A stretch of 49,799 bases of DNA from Saprospiraceae bacterium (GCA_024103195.1 JAGFIW010000027.1:1-49799); one strand, 5' to 3'. Shown: positions 8,844-17,907, counted from the first letter of the stretch. A program made the numbers and translations. The notes: generated from the letters alone by a model not told the origin.

Positions 8844-9277
8844 TGCGCACACTTATCCTCGTTTTGGCACTGACTTCATTGTATGCCGGATGCCGGAGAT
8901 CCCCGTCCAAAGATCAGGCTGTATTGCCGGTGGATTTCCAGGTCTTTTACGAATTGTTTCATCGTGACAGCAGCTATCAGATGGAACATATTGTCTTTCC
9001 TCTCGAAGGGTTGCCGGATTATGCCGACCCGGCTGCAGCCGGACAAAAGTTTTACTGGGAAGAAACCGCGTGGACACTCCACAAGCCCTGGAACGAGGAG
9101 AAAACCGTTTTCCGGAAAGAAATCCTGATGCCCAGCGACCGGATGATTGTCGAACGGCTCTTCCATATCGACAAGCCCCTGATGGCCGAAAGAAGGTTTG
9201 CGAAGATGGGCGATGAATGGTATCTGATCTACTATGCCGGCCTGAATACCTACCGGATTCCGGGAGATCAGAAATAA
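8840..9277 (+). CDS. small lipoprotein, DUF4348-like
   Basis: A 145-residue protein with a lipoprotein signal peptide: MMRTLILVLALTSLYAGC, lipobox Tyr-Ala-Gly-Cys. The mature part begins with FQVFYELFHRDSSYQ and FPLEG, resembling the Bacteroidota DUF4348 family, whose role is unknown; this assignment is from memory and tentative. It probably sits in the outer or inner membrane facing the periplasm. The ATG overlaps the PPTase stop (ATGA at 8840), so the two are translationally coupled; an in-frame ATG at 8843 is equally usable. Its 3' end overlaps the end of the convergent hldD gene by ten bases. Confidence 0.75.
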   Translation: MMRTLILVLALTSLYAGCRRSPSKDQAVLPVDFQVFYELFHRDSSYQMEHIVFPLEGLPDYADPAAAGQKFYWEETAWTLHKPWNEEKTVFRKEILMPSDRMIVERLFHIDKPLMAERRFAKMGDEWYLIYYAGLNTYRIPGDQK

Positions 9278-10236
9278 GCGCCGCGCTGCAAATACCGACG
9301 GATATAATCCGAAACCCCCTCTTCCAGGGATGTAAACGGGAACGCGTACCCGGCCCCCCTGAGTTTTTGCATCTCGGCCTGGGTAAAATATTGATAGGTG
9401 TCGCGGATGTCTGCCGGCGTATCTATAAACCGGATATCGGCGGGTCGGTCCATGGATGAAAAGGTGGCTTTACAAAGGTCGAGGAAGGTGCGGGCTTGTC
9501 CCGTACCGAGATTGAAAATACCGGATGTTGGTTGTTGTTGCATTAAAAAGTGGAGTACATCCACGACATCCCGGACATAAATGAAATCGCGTTGTTGTTC
9601 TCCGTCGGCGATGTCCTTCCTGTGCGACCGGAATAGCTGCATGTAACCCGTTTCATTGATCTGTCTCCACGTGTGGAAGACCACGGATGCCATCCTTTTT
9701 TTATGGTACTCATTCGGGCCATACACGTTGAAAAATTTGATGCCGACCCAGAAAGGTGGCGTTTCTTTTTGATCCAGGACCCAACTGTCGAAGGTTTGCT
9801 TGCTGTGTCCGTAAGGATTGAGGGGCCGCAATTGCCGGACGAGGGCATGGTCGTCGGAATAGCCCAATGAACCATCCCCGTAGGTTGCTGCACTGGAAGC
9901 ATAAATCAGCGGTATGCGCATCCGGGTGCATCGGTCCCAAACATCCATGGAATACCTCACATTCAAACGATCGAAAATGGCGGCATCCTTTTCGGCGGTA
10001 TCCGTTCTTGCGCCCAGGTGGTAGACCCCCGTTATGCCCGACTGATGGCGATCCCACCATTCGAAAAACCGATCGCGATGCACGCGTTCCCGTACCCTTT
10101 TACCCTCCAGGTTGGGCGCTTTTGCCCCGGAAGAGAAATCATCCACCACGACCAATTCGGCCCCCGGGTCCTCTTTGAGCAATTTGCTCACCATGCAGCT
10201 CCCGATAAACCCGGCCGCTCCCGTTACAACAATCAT
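9268..10236 (-). CDS. hldD: ADP-L-glycero-D-manno-heptose 6-epimerase
   Basis: A 322-residue extended short-chain dehydrogenase that inverts C6 of ADP-heptose for the lipopolysaccharide inner core. It carries the Rossmann motif VTGAAGFIGS at the N-terminus, the SSAATYGDG serine motif, the catalytic NPYGHSK (Y-x3-K), and the family-specific FNVYGPNEYHK-MASV block that separates HldD from GalE-like epimerases. Length is normal. No other heptose gene is next to it. A promoter box lies 19 bases upstream of the start, in the divergent region shared with the M43/T9SS gene. Confidence 0.92.
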   Translation of the reverse strand: MIVVTGAAGFIGSCMVSKLLKEDPGAELVVVDDFSSGAKAPNLEGKRVRERVHRDRFFEWWDRHQSGITGVYHLGARTDTAEKDAAIFDRLNVRYSMDVWDRCTRMRIPLIYASSAATYGDGSLGYSDDHALVRQLRPLNPYGHSKQTFDSWVLDQKETPPFWVGIKFFNVYGPNEYHKKRMASVVFHTWRQINETGYMQLFRSHRKDIADGEQQRDFIYVRDVVDVLHFLMQQQPTSGIFNLGTGQARTFLDLCKATFSSMDRPADIRFIDTPADIRDTYQYFTQAEMQKLRGAGYAFPFTSLEEGVSDYIRRYLQRGAYF

Positions 10237-10255
10237 GCACTTGGCTTTTCAGAGA

Positions 10256-10263
10256 CAAAATTA
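10256..10263 (-). promoter_or_regulatory. sigma-ABfr -7 box for hldD
   Basis: TAATTTTG on the minus strand, 19 bases before the hldD ATG. It is one of two divergent boxes in the 113-base gap. Confidence 0.5.
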
Positions 10264-10305
10264 ACACGGCACTCCGGAGAAGCCTCCCAATACGGGGAAT
10301 CCTGC

Positions 10306-10313
10306 TATTTTTG
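10306..10313 (+). promoter_or_regulatory. sigma-ABfr -7 box for the T9SS type B gene
   Basis: TATTTTTG, 36 bases before the ATG at 10350. It overlaps an upstream in-frame ATG at 10311, which argues for the later start that directly precedes the signal peptide. Confidence 0.5.
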
Positions 10314-10349
10314 GAAGTTGGATTGCCATTCCGACATGCTTACCATTTG

Positions 10350-13300
10350 ATGAACCGTATGTCCCCCTTAAAAATGATCTGGAGAGGATTGTTGCTGGTG
10401 TCGGTCATGTTGACCGCCCATCCTTTCTTTGCCCAAACGCCATCCACTTCGTGTGGAACGGACCTCGTCCACCGACGTCTGCTTGATATTGACCCCGCCT
10501 ACCGGCAGGCCACCGAACGCAACGAATCGGAATATTGGCGATACCTGCACCAGTGGCCGGATGCCGATCCTGCGCGTGGCACCGGATGTGCCGGCGACCA
10601 GCGCCGGGTACCGGTGGTCGTCCACGTCATCCATCTGAATGAACCCGTCGGTACGGGTTCCAATATTTCCGACGCCCAGATCATGGGGGCCATAGACGGG
10701 TTGAACAACCGGTGGCGGGCCATTATCGGCGATGGTGCCGATATGGGATTTGAATTTTGCCTGGCCAAGCGAACACCGGCTGGTGCACCCACCAACGGAA
10801 TTGTCCGGGTAAACGGAAGCGGTGTGCCCGGCTACACGGCGGGAGGGGTATCCCATGATGGAGGGCCCGGAGCGGACGAAACCGAAATCAAGGCCCTGAG
10901 TACCTGGCCCCAAAACCAGTATTACAATATTTGGGTGGTTCATGACATCTCCGGTTCCGTTGCCGGTTATGCCTATTTCCCCAATGGCGGTCCCCTCGAT
11001 GGTACCGTGATTGTGGCCGGCACAATGACGCAGGGCAGTTCGACCCTGACCCACGAATTGGGGAAAGGATTCAACTTGTTTCACACCTTCGAAGGGGACA
11101 ACGACGGTGCTGATTGTCCACCTGACAATGATTGTACCCAGGATGGGGACCGTGTATGTGACACACCCCCCCATAAGGTTGATGATTGCGGCGCCACCAA
11201 TCCGTGTGGGGGCGGGGGCAACTGGGATGATTCCCGCCGCAATTACATGAGCTATTGCGGGGGTACAACCCGTTTTACTACCGGACAAGGTGTCAGGGTT
11301 AATGCCGCCTCCTACGGGGCCGCCCGCGCCCCGTTGTTTGCTTCCGAGGGTTGTATCCCGGCCGACGAAAACCGCGAAGCTGGCATACTGCGGATTGTCT
11401 ATCCTTTTCAGCAACCGCTATGTGACGACACCTTTGAACCGATCATACGGATCAAGAATTACGGCACACAACCCATCTCCTCCATCACCATCGAGACCTG
11501 GGTGGATGGCGCTCTATGGCAAAGCACAATGCGCGCGCCCAACCTGGCCACGGGCAATGAGGCCAATCTCACGCTGGATCCCGTCACGCTTACGCCCGGA
11601 GGACATGATATCGACTATCGGATCGCCGATATCAATGGGGGGGGTGGAGACCCTTATCCCGACAATAACCGGCTGTGCACTTATCTGTACTATGAGCCGG
11701 TACAGACGGCATTCCCCGCTTGCTGGGATTTTGAATCCGGGCAGAAACCCGAAAGTTGGGTGGTGAACGGACCGCTGATCACCGTGGCTGAATACGGACC
11801 GACAGGATGCATGGACCAGGGAGACCACTGTCTTGTATTCGAGGCCTTTCATGCCGGAGCAGGCGGAAATGGTACACAGACCCTTATGGCGATGGTGCCT
11901 TTGGATTTGTCCGGAATGACCGGAGCCGCGCTCAATTTTGATGTGGCCATGCGGCGTAATTTCTATGCGGATCACCTCGGAACCCTGGAAGTACTCGTTT
12001 CCACGGACTGCGGACAGACCCTGACCCCCGTTTATCTCCGACGAGACATCAACGGTGGCAACACAGAGAACCTGCATACTGTTCCTCATCCGGGTGTACT
12101 ACCGACTTCGTCATGGTTTCCCACCGATTGCAGCCATTGGAGACGGGATATCGCCGATCTCTCCGCCTTTGCCGGGCAGGAGGTCCTGGTGGCCTTCCGG
12201 TTTACCATTGACAAGGGTTTCAGTGAAAATCTTTATCTGGACAACATTTGTGTCCAATCCTGTGGCGGTTTTGCCGAGATAACAGCAGAAAACGGACCGG
12301 GGGTATGTTTCCCCGACAGCGCTCATTTTACGCTCAATACCGGACCGGGCTTCGTGTACAAATGGTTCATGAACAAAAAACCGTTACCCGGCGCTCAGGA
12401 TCCGGACCTCTATGTGAAGGATCCGGGATTGTATTTCGGCGTGGTGGAAGCAGACGGATGCCGGTATTCCACCGATACATTGGAAATGCTTTATTTCCCG
12501 CAGGCCAATCCACAGATCATAGGCAACGTGTCCGTTTGCGAAGGGGACACGGCGATCATGGATGCCGGCGAACCTTACGACATTTATCTGTGGTCAACCG
12601 GAGACACCACGCGGTTTTTGCAAGTGACAGAGACAGGCACCTATACAGTTACCGTCACCAATGCCTGGGGATGTACGGGGCAGGACTGGACCCAGGTCAC
12701 CCACAAGATCAAACCCAATGCGAACATCAACGGCAATCCCGATTTTTGCGAAGGGGGCAGCACGACCTTGTCGGTCAGCATTTTCGCCAACGATGTATTG
12801 TGGAGTACAGGGGACACCACTACGAGTATTCAAGTGACGGCGACGGGCACCTACAGTGTCACGGTGACCAACAGCAACGGATGTTCGGATACACAAGAGA
12901 TTTTGGTTACCGAAAGAATTCCCCAGCCACCGCAAATCTCCGGTGTATTGGCGATCTGCTCCGGCACGGCCACCCAACTCGATGCCGGGTCCGGATATGC
13001 CTCCTACAAATGGAGCAACGGACCCATCACGCGCACCAATATCGTCACTGCAGCAGGCAATTACAGTGTTACAGTTACGGACCAGTGGGGCTGTGTTTCT
13101 TCTGCCAGTGTGGACGTCGCCGAACATCCCAAGCCCACACCGACGATTACCGGCAGTACCTCCTTTTGTGAAGGCACCGCGCATCCGCTGGATGTCGGGG
13201 GTGGCTATGCTGAATATCTATGGTCCAATGGGGAAACGACCCCCCAGATCCTGGTGACTGCATCGGGAATTTACCAGGTTACCGTCACGAGTGCCGCCGG

Positions 13301-14921
13301 TTGCACCGGAGCCACGCAGATTACCGTCACCGAACTCCCCTCGCCCCAGCCCCAGATAACCGGGGATACGGACCTCTGTGAGGGTGAGACCTCCACGTTG
13401 AATGCCGGCAACAATTTCTTTTCCTACGAATGGTCAACAGGTGCCTCCGGGCAAACGCTCGTGGTGCAGGCAACCGGTACCTATATCATCACCGTGACCA
13501 ATTCCATCGGATGTCCGGGAACAGACACGATTGATGTAACTGTGCACCCTACACCCGCTCCCGTCATCACAGGCGTGCCTGCCATTTGCGCGGGTGAACA
13601 AACCGTCCTGGATGCCGGCTCTGGATTTGCCTCCTATTTGTGGACCGGAGGACAAAGCAGTCAGACCCTCACTGTGACGGCGGGTGGTATTTACACGGTA
13701 ACGGTCACCCTGGCCGCCGGTTGCTCGGGTTCTGCCTCGGTTACGGTAACGGAAAGTCCCAATCCCCAGCCGCAGATCGCCGGGTTAACCGCATGGTGTG
13801 AAGGAGAAACCAATGTCCTGGACGCCGGCGCGGGTTATGCCACCTATTTATGGACAGACGGTCAAAGTTCACCGACTTTGTCCGTGGCCCAGTCAGGGTC
13901 CTATTCGGTGACGGTCACCAATAACGCAGGTTGTTCGGGGACGGATACCCACACAGTCACCGTTCATCCGTTGCCACAAGTGGAGGTGACGGGTATCCTT
14001 GAATTTTGTGAAGGTGCGTCAACAACCCTGACTGCCGGCGGTCCCGCAGGTTCCTATTTGTGGTCTTCCGGTGAAAGCAGTGCGCAAATTGCGGTGACGC
14101 TACCCGGGAATTACTCGGTGACACTGACCGATGCCAACGGTTGCCGCAATTCCGCTTCCGCGACGGTCACCCAGCAATCATTGGTATCACCCTCCGTGGT
14201 GAGTATCCCGGCCACTGTATGCCCGGGTGCACAGGTCCAATTGGTGGCGTCCGGCGGAACGGATTACCTGTGGTTGGAGGGGGCTGCCATGCTCAATGAC
14301 CCGACCATTGCCAATCCTTCCCTTGTGGTCAATGAAACCGTAACCCTCTCCGTGGAGGTATCCAACAGTTGCAATGCGGAAGTGGTATCCATTACGCTGG
14401 ATGTAAAAACACCCCTGGGCATGGCCGGTCCTGATCTGAATGTGCTCCAGGGAAGGGAAGTGACGCTGTCCGCCACCGGAGGCGTGCAATACCTGTGGGA
14501 TGGTCCTTATGAGCTTTCCTGTACCCAATGCCCCGAGCCTCGGACAACACCCGCAGCCAGCGGTACCTTTTACGTGACCATAACGGACATTCAGGGCTGT
14601 GAGACCACGGATTCCGTCTTTGTGGAGGTATACGATGATCTTGATCTCGTCCTGGATCTGGTCAATACCATCACACCCAACGGGGATGGCTTCAATGACC
14701 TTTTGATCATCAAGGGACTTGAGTCCTTCGATGCCAACAGCCTGACCATTTACAACCGGTGGGGAGAGCAAATTTTCCATCAGGACAATTATCAGAACAC
14801 CTTCGATGGCACCATCAAAGGGAAGCGGTTGCCCCCCGGCACCTATTACTACGTGCTCCGGCTTTGGCCGGGCGACCGAATTGTCAAATCCGTATTAGTT
14901 GTACTCCATGAAGACGATTGA
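10350..14921 (+). CDS. giant T9SS type B secreted protein with M43-like protease domain (HELGK)
   Basis: A 1523-residue secreted protein. After a signal peptide ending in FFAQ comes a pappalysin-like M43 metalloprotease domain (about 85-320) with the Met-turn NYMSYCGG. The zinc motif reads HELGKGFNLFH (235-245): the second zinc His of H-E-x-x-H is Lys239 (codon AAA), while the first and third His and the catalytic Glu remain. Then come a CARDB-like module (about 345-445), a jelly-roll-like module (about 455-650), Ig-like repeats (eight of exactly 70 residues plus degenerate flanks) and a C-terminal CHU_C/gliding-type domain (from ITPNGDGFND, then TIYNRWGEQIFH and PGTYYYVLRL). The last is the type B signal for type IX export. 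Overlap of 14 bases with the PorP/SprF gene matches the usual pairing of such substrates. Role: a large surface or extracellular protein, possibly proteolytically inactive. Confidence 0.9.
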   Translation: MNRMSPLKMIWRGLLLVSVMLTAHPFFAQTPSTSCGTDLVHRRLLDIDPAYRQATERNESEYWRYLHQWPDADPARGTGCAGDQRRVPVVVHVIHLNEPVGTGSNISDAQIMGAIDGLNNRWRAIIGDGADMGFEFCLAKRTPAGAPTNGIVRVNGSGVPGYTAGGVSHDGGPGADETEIKALSTWPQNQYYNIWVVHDISGSVAGYAYFPNGGPLDGTVIVAGTMTQGSSTLTHELGKGFNLFHTFEGDNDGADCPPDNDCTQDGDRVCDTPPHKVDDCGATNPCGGGGNWDDSRRNYMSYCGGTTRFTTGQGVRVNAASYGAARAPLFASEGCIPADENREAGILRIVYPFQQPLCDDTFEPIIRIKNYGTQPISSITIETWVDGALWQSTMRAPNLATGNEANLTLDPVTLTPGGHDIDYRIADINGGGGDPYPDNNRLCTYLYYEPVQTAFPACWDFESGQKPESWVVNGPLITVAEYGPTGCMDQGDHCLVFEAFHAGAGGNGTQTLMAMVPLDLSGMTGAALNFDVAMRRNFYADHLGTLEVLVSTDCGQTLTPVYLRRDINGGNTENLHTVPHPGVLPTSSWFPTDCSHWRRDIADLSAFAGQEVLVAFRFTIDKGFSENLYLDNICVQSCGGFAEITAENGPGVCFPDSAHFTLNTGPGFVYKWFMNKKPLPGAQDPDLYVKDPGLYFGVVEADGCRYSTDTLEMLYFPQANPQIIGNVSVCEGDTAIMDAGEPYDIYLWSTGDTTRFLQVTETGTYTVTVTNAWGCTGQDWTQVTHKIKPNANINGNPDFCEGGSTTLSVSIFANDVLWSTGDTTTSIQVTATGTYSVTVTNSNGCSDTQEILVTERIPQPPQISGVLAICSGTATQLDAGSGYASYKWSNGPITRTNIVTAAGNYSVTVTDQWGCVSSASVDVAEHPKPTPTITGSTSFCEGTAHPLDVGGGYAEYLWSNGETTPQILVTASGIYQVTVTSAAGCTGATQITVTELPSPQPQITGDTDLCEGETSTLNAGNNFFSYEWSTGASGQTLVVQATGTYIITVTNSIGCPGTDTIDVTVHPTPAPVITGVPAICAGEQTVLDAGSGFASYLWTGGQSSQTLTVTAGGIYTVTVTLAAGCSGSASVTVTESPNPQPQIAGLTAWCEGETNVLDAGAGYATYLWTDGQSSPTLSVAQSGSYSVTVTNNAGCSGTDTHTVTVHPLPQVEVTGILEFCEGASTTLTAGGPAGSYLWSSGESSAQIAVTLPGNYSVTLTDANGCRNSASATVTQQSLVSPSVVSIPATVCPGAQVQLVASGGTDYLWLEGAAMLNDPTIANPSLVVNETVTLSVEVSNSCNAEVVSITLDVKTPLGMAGPDLNVLQGREVTLSATGGVQYLWDGPYELSCTQCPEPRTTPAASGTFYVTITDIQGCETTDSVFVEVYDDLDLVLDLVNTITPNGDGFNDLLIIKGLESFDANSLTIYNRWGEQIFHQDNYQNTFDGTIKGKRLPPGTYYYVLRLWPGDRIVKSVLVVLHEDD
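12504..14183 (+). repeat. eight in-frame Ig-like repeats of exactly 210 bp
   Basis: Repeats start at 12504, 12714, 12924, 13134, 13344, 13554, 13764 and 13974 and each encodes 70 residues with no insertion or deletion. Consensus landmarks are PxPxITG, a Cys at position 12, L-D-AGxGYxSYLW at 18-30, G-x-Y-x-VTVT at 45-52 and a second Cys at 57, spaced to form a disulphide. DNA identity is clearly lower than protein similarity, so this is old duplication, not a recent array. One degenerate module lies on each side. Confidence 0.9.
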
Positions 14922-15852
14922 AACCACGTGTTGGATCCGCACAGGACTGATCCTGTCTGCCATTTGGACGGCATGGGGCGTACATGCCCAGCAGATTCCA
15001 CTGCCTGGCGTGATCCGGACCACCGATCACCTGTGGAATCCGGCCCTGACCGGACAGCCCGGCGCCTGGGGGGCACATGCCACCTACAGCCAACAATGGT
15101 TGGGATTTGACGGTGCCCCGCTGACGGGAATTGCCGGTGGGCACCGGAATTTTAGCAAGGACCGAATGGCTTTGGCGGCAGATCTGATGTTCGACGGTAC
15201 GGGCCCGCTGTCCTTTACCGGCTTGTCCATCGCATATAAATACCAGATCAACCCGGGTCTGTTCGATGACGACGACCGGCTTTCCTTCGGTTTGTCGGGT
15301 TTGGCCGGGCAACGGCGATATGATGCGACCAAGGCGAAAGTCAGCGATACGGTTGACCCTTTGCTGAACAGCGAAGCGACCAGTACGTTTGACCTGAATG
15401 CCGGCGCCGGGATTTTGTATCGTTCCGTGCCTGACAACCGGCTCCACAAATCTCATTTTTATGCCGGGTTGGGCGCTTCCCGACTGGTGCCCAACCGGGT
15501 TGAACTGGAGAATGCGCCACTTCGCAACCGGATTCATGCCAATGCCGTCCTGGGGTGGCGCCACGCCCGGTATCTTTATCTCGACCATACGCTGTGGCTC
15601 AATTATGCTCATGAAGAATTGTACAATCTCGGGTACCAGTTTCGCATTGAAAACCCGGATGTATTCTGGGCAGGGTTGAATCTGAACACCAATTTCACCA
15701 TCGGACTGGAAAGCGGAATGATCCTGGAAGGGGATTGGTTGCGTGCCGAACAACTCCGGGTCGGCGCCCTTGCGGCGTATAATGTGGGGAGGTTGGGTTC
15801 CCTCCAGGGATTCAGCTTCGGCATCAACCTCGAGGTCGTCAAGGATTTCTGA
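14908..15852 (+). CDS. PorP/SprF family type IX secretion outer membrane protein
   Basis: A 314-residue protein with a signal peptide (cleavage after VHAQ) followed by an outer-membrane barrel of the PorP/SprF family, recognised by the start LWNPALTGQPGAWGAHATYSQQW, cut here to its landmarks NPA-TG and QW, and by repeated GLS-type strands to the end. These proteins are paired with CHU_C/gliding-type type B substrates and are thought to bind and retain them at the surface. The ATG at 14908 lies inside the end of the substrate gene, so the pair is coupled. An ATG three codons earlier (14899) is possible. Confidence 0.9.
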   Translation: MKTIETTCWIRTGLILSAIWTAWGVHAQQIPLPGVIRTTDHLWNPALTGQPGAWGAHATYSQQWLGFDGAPLTGIAGGHRNFSKDRMALAADLMFDGTGPLSFTGLSIAYKYQINPGLFDDDDRLSFGLSGLAGQRRYDATKAKVSDTVDPLLNSEATSTFDLNAGAGILYRSVPDNRLHKSHFYAGLGASRLVPNRVELENAPLRNRIHANAVLGWRHARYLYLDHTLWLNYAHEELYNLGYQFRIENPDVFWAGLNLNTNFTIGLESGMILEGDWLRAEQLRVGALAAYNVGRLGSLQGFSFGINLEVVKDF

Positions 15853-15894
15853 CATCATTCCCGGGTCTTCAAAAGGTGATTGCCGGCATACCTT

Positions 15895-15902
15895 TACCTT
15901 TG
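15895..15902 (+). promoter_or_regulatory. sigma-ABfr -7 box for ridA-trpS
   Basis: TACCTTTG, 42 bases before the ridA ATG at 15945, in the gap after the PorP/SprF gene. It lies inside the upstream extension of the open frame from 15876, which supports the start at 15945. Confidence 0.5.
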
Positions 15903-15944
15903 GCCCGCCCAAAGTCGTGCCCGCACGCCCTCAAATTACCCATC

Positions 15945-16331
15945 ATGAAACGGATTATCAAAACGGACCTGGCCCCCAAAGCCATAGGCCCCTATCAACA
16001 GGCCGTCATTGCTCATGGATTGTTGTTCACTTCCGGTCAGATTGCCCTGGATCCTGCTACCGGAGAACTCCGGCAGGGCACGATTGAAGAAGAGACGCAC
16101 CAGGTGATGCGCAACCTGGGCGGTCTGCTGGAAGCCGCAGGCGCCACTTTTCACGACGTGGTGAAGTGCACGGTTTATGTCAAGGACATGCATGCCTATG
16201 CGCGAATCAACGCTGTTTATGCCGAATATTTTGACGCCGACCACGCTCCGGCACGGGAATTGGTGGAGGTGTCCAACCTGCCCCGGTTTGTCAATATCGA
16301 GATTTCGCTGATCGCCCGGATCCCGGACTAA
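15945..16331 (+). CDS. ridA: RidA family enamine/imine deaminase
   Basis: A 128-residue protein of standard RidA size, which hydrolyses reactive 2-aminoacrylate and related enamines made by PLP enzymes. Typical blocks are AIGPYQQAV, LFTSGQIALDP, the VKCTVYVKDM strand and the signature PARELVEVSNLPRFVNIEI, keeping the catalytic Arg and the Glu of EIS. It is cytosolic and normally a trimer. It lies ten bases before trpS and shares its promoter; pairing with a tRNA synthetase is probably simple operon convenience. Confidence 0.92.
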   Translation: MKRIIKTDLAPKAIGPYQQAVIAHGLLFTSGQIALDPATGELRQGTIEEETHQVMRNLGGLLEAAGATFHDVVKCTVYVKDMHAYARINAVYAEYFDADHAPARELVEVSNLPRFVNIEISLIARIPD

Positions 16332-16341
16332 ACACTGCGCA

Positions 16342-17352
16342 ATGGCTTCCCAAAAACGCGTTCTTTCCGGTATTCAACCTACCGGAGACATCCATCTCGG
16401 CAACTATTTCGGCGCCGTCAAAGCATGGGTGGACATGCAAAAAGAATTCGACTGTGTCTTTGGCGTGGTGGATTACCATGCGATGACCATGCCGTACAAG
16501 CCGGAACGCCTCAGGGAAGCCACATGGACGATGACTTTTCAACTGCTGGCCTGTGGCGTGGAACCCGATTTTCTGTTTATCCAGTCCCTGGTCCCGGAAC
16601 ATGCTGAACTGGCATGGATACTGGGATGCATGACTTCCTATGGCGAAGTCACCCGGATGACCCAATTCAAGGACAAATCCATGCAAGTCCAGGACAAGGA
16701 CAAAGACGCCTTCATCTCGGCAGGATTATTTTTTTACCCCATACTGCAAGCTGCCGACATCCTGATTTACAAGGCCGATTATGTCCCTGTGGGCAAGGAT
16801 CAGGAACAACATCTGGAGCTGACCCGCAACATTGCCGAACGTTTCAACCGGCAGTTCGGCAAAGACTATTTCCCTCTGCCTGCCCCTTACTTCACGCAAA
16901 CGCCCAAGGTGCTCAGCCCGGCTGATCCCACCCGTAAGATGAGCAAAAGCCTGGGGGAAAAACACGTCATCAACCTGTTTGGGGAGCAAGAGAAAATGCG
17001 CAAACAGATACGCTCGGCGGTCACCGATACCGGAGACACCCCTGCGGGAGAAATGAGCCCGGGGGTCGCCAATCTTTTCACTTTGTTGAAGGCTTCCGGT
17101 GGCGTCGATGCATCTCGTCTACTGATGGACGAGCATGTCCGTGGCACTTTGCGCTACGCGGAACTGAAGGAGGTGGTTGCTGATGCCCTGGGCGTCATGA
17201 TGGCCCCCATTCAGGACAGGTACAGGGATATCCTCGCCGACAAAAGAACTTGGAAAAAAAGGGTGCAGGAGGCCTCGGCACATATCCGCGATCGTGCCCG
17301 GGAAACGCTCCGTGAAGTTCATGAAATCACCGGACTCGGGGCATTGCGCTAA
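16342..17352 (+). CDS. trpS: tryptophan-tRNA ligase
   Basis: A 336-residue class I aminoacyl-tRNA synthetase that charges tRNA-Trp. The N-terminal SGIQPTGDIHLGNYFG holds the HIGH-type motif (His18-Leu-Gly-Asn21), and KMSKS is intact at 199-203. PVGKDQEQHLELTR is the tryptophan-enzyme signature. Length and domain order are those of bacterial TrpRS. The gene follows ridA by ten bases and is convergent with the RNase P RNA gene. Confidence 0.96.
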   Translation: MASQKRVLSGIQPTGDIHLGNYFGAVKAWVDMQKEFDCVFGVVDYHAMTMPYKPERLREATWTMTFQLLACGVEPDFLFIQSLVPEHAELAWILGCMTSYGEVTRMTQFKDKSMQVQDKDKDAFISAGLFFYPILQAADILIYKADYVPVGKDQEQHLELTRNIAERFNRQFGKDYFPLPAPYFTQTPKVLSPADPTRKMSKSLGEKHVINLFGEQEKMRKQIRSAVTDTGDTPAGEMSPGVANLFTLLKASGGVDASRLLMDEHVRGTLRYAELKEVVADALGVMMAPIQDRYRDILADKRTWKKRVQEASAHIRDRARETLREVHEITGLGALR

Positions 17353-17400
17353 ACCTGAATCGGGACCGGTATCAAGGCAAGGCCCCGGAGAACGCGGAAG

Positions 17401-17407
17401 AAAAATT
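17401..17407 (-). terminator. T-run ending RNase P RNA
   Basis: On the minus strand the closing P1 helix of the RNA is followed directly by AATTTTT, so P1 plus the T-run can act as an intrinsic terminator. Confidence 0.5.
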
Positions 17408-17797
17408 GTCGCCGGCCGATAAGCCGGATTCTGTCACCGGACCGAAGTCCGGCGCCCTGTCATTTATCTGCTCCCGTCTTCGCAGACGGGATGTATCTGC
17501 CTACCCCTCCCGGCTCCGCCGGAGCGGAACAGACCGGGCCAATCTGCCTGTTGACCGGGATGTACATGGCATTTCAACCCACAAGGTTTATCCCTTTCCG
17601 TCGTTGCCGACAGAAAGCGTGCGCTCTTACCGCACGATTTCACCCTTACCCCGGAGGGCGGTATGTTTCTGTGACCCTTTCTGTATCCCGCCACCTTCGC
17701 GGCAGGACCCCAGCCGTTAGCTGGTGTGGCGCCCTGCGTTGTCCGGACTTTCCTCCACCGCCCTGAAAGGGCGAAGGCGACAGGGAGGCCGGCGACC
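17407..17797 (-). ncRNA. rnpB: RNase P RNA, class A
   Basis: Catalytic RNA that trims the 5' leader of tRNA precursors. Read on the minus strand, it contains the near-universal GAGGAAAGTCCGGAC (about 17740-17755), the ACAGAAA core, the GGTAAGGGTGAAA segment and the 3' CAGAATCCGGCTTATCGGC. The ends pair as helix P1: GGTCGCCGGCC at 17797-17787 with GGCCGGCGACA at 17417-17407. About 391 nt is usual for class A. A TACCTTTG box lies just upstream of the predicted 5' end. End positions are set from P1 and may be a few bases off. Confidence 0.95.
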
Positions 17798-17799
17798 TT

Positions 17800-17807
17800 C
17801 AAAGGTA
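17800..17807 (-). promoter_or_regulatory. sigma-ABfr -7 box for rnpB
   Basis: TACCTTTG on the minus strand, three bases before the first P1 base. Because the RNA 5' end is independently fixed by P1, this site is a useful check that the box works at about -7 here. Confidence 0.6.
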
Positions 17808-17883
17808 CACCATATGGCCGGCTTTCCATGCCCTCGATGGGGTGACTTCAAGGAATAACGCAAGGGTAAAGGGCCGAAGCGTT

Positions 17884-17891
17884 TAACTTTG
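17884..17891 (+). promoter_or_regulatory. sigma-ABfr -7 box for purH-coaX
   Basis: TAACTTTG, 16 bases before the purH ATG. The leader would be only about 10 bases, so no purine riboswitch or long regulatory leader is present. Confidence 0.5.
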
Positions 17892-17907
17892 CCCTTCAAC
17901 CCGTGCC

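Noticed and set aside
12504-14183. Possible CRISPR or satellite array because of regular 210-base spacing
   Set aside because: The units are coding, diverged at DNA level and have no spacer structure; they are protein-domain repeats.
10368-15912. Minus-strand open frames 10368-11414 and 14884-15912
   Set aside because: Antisense to the T9SS type B gene and the PorP/SprF gene; low-complexity products.
17407-17797. Several short open frames on both strands (for example 17406-17720 and 17464-17829)
   Set aside because: They overlap RNase P RNA, whose conserved elements and P1 pairing are clear.
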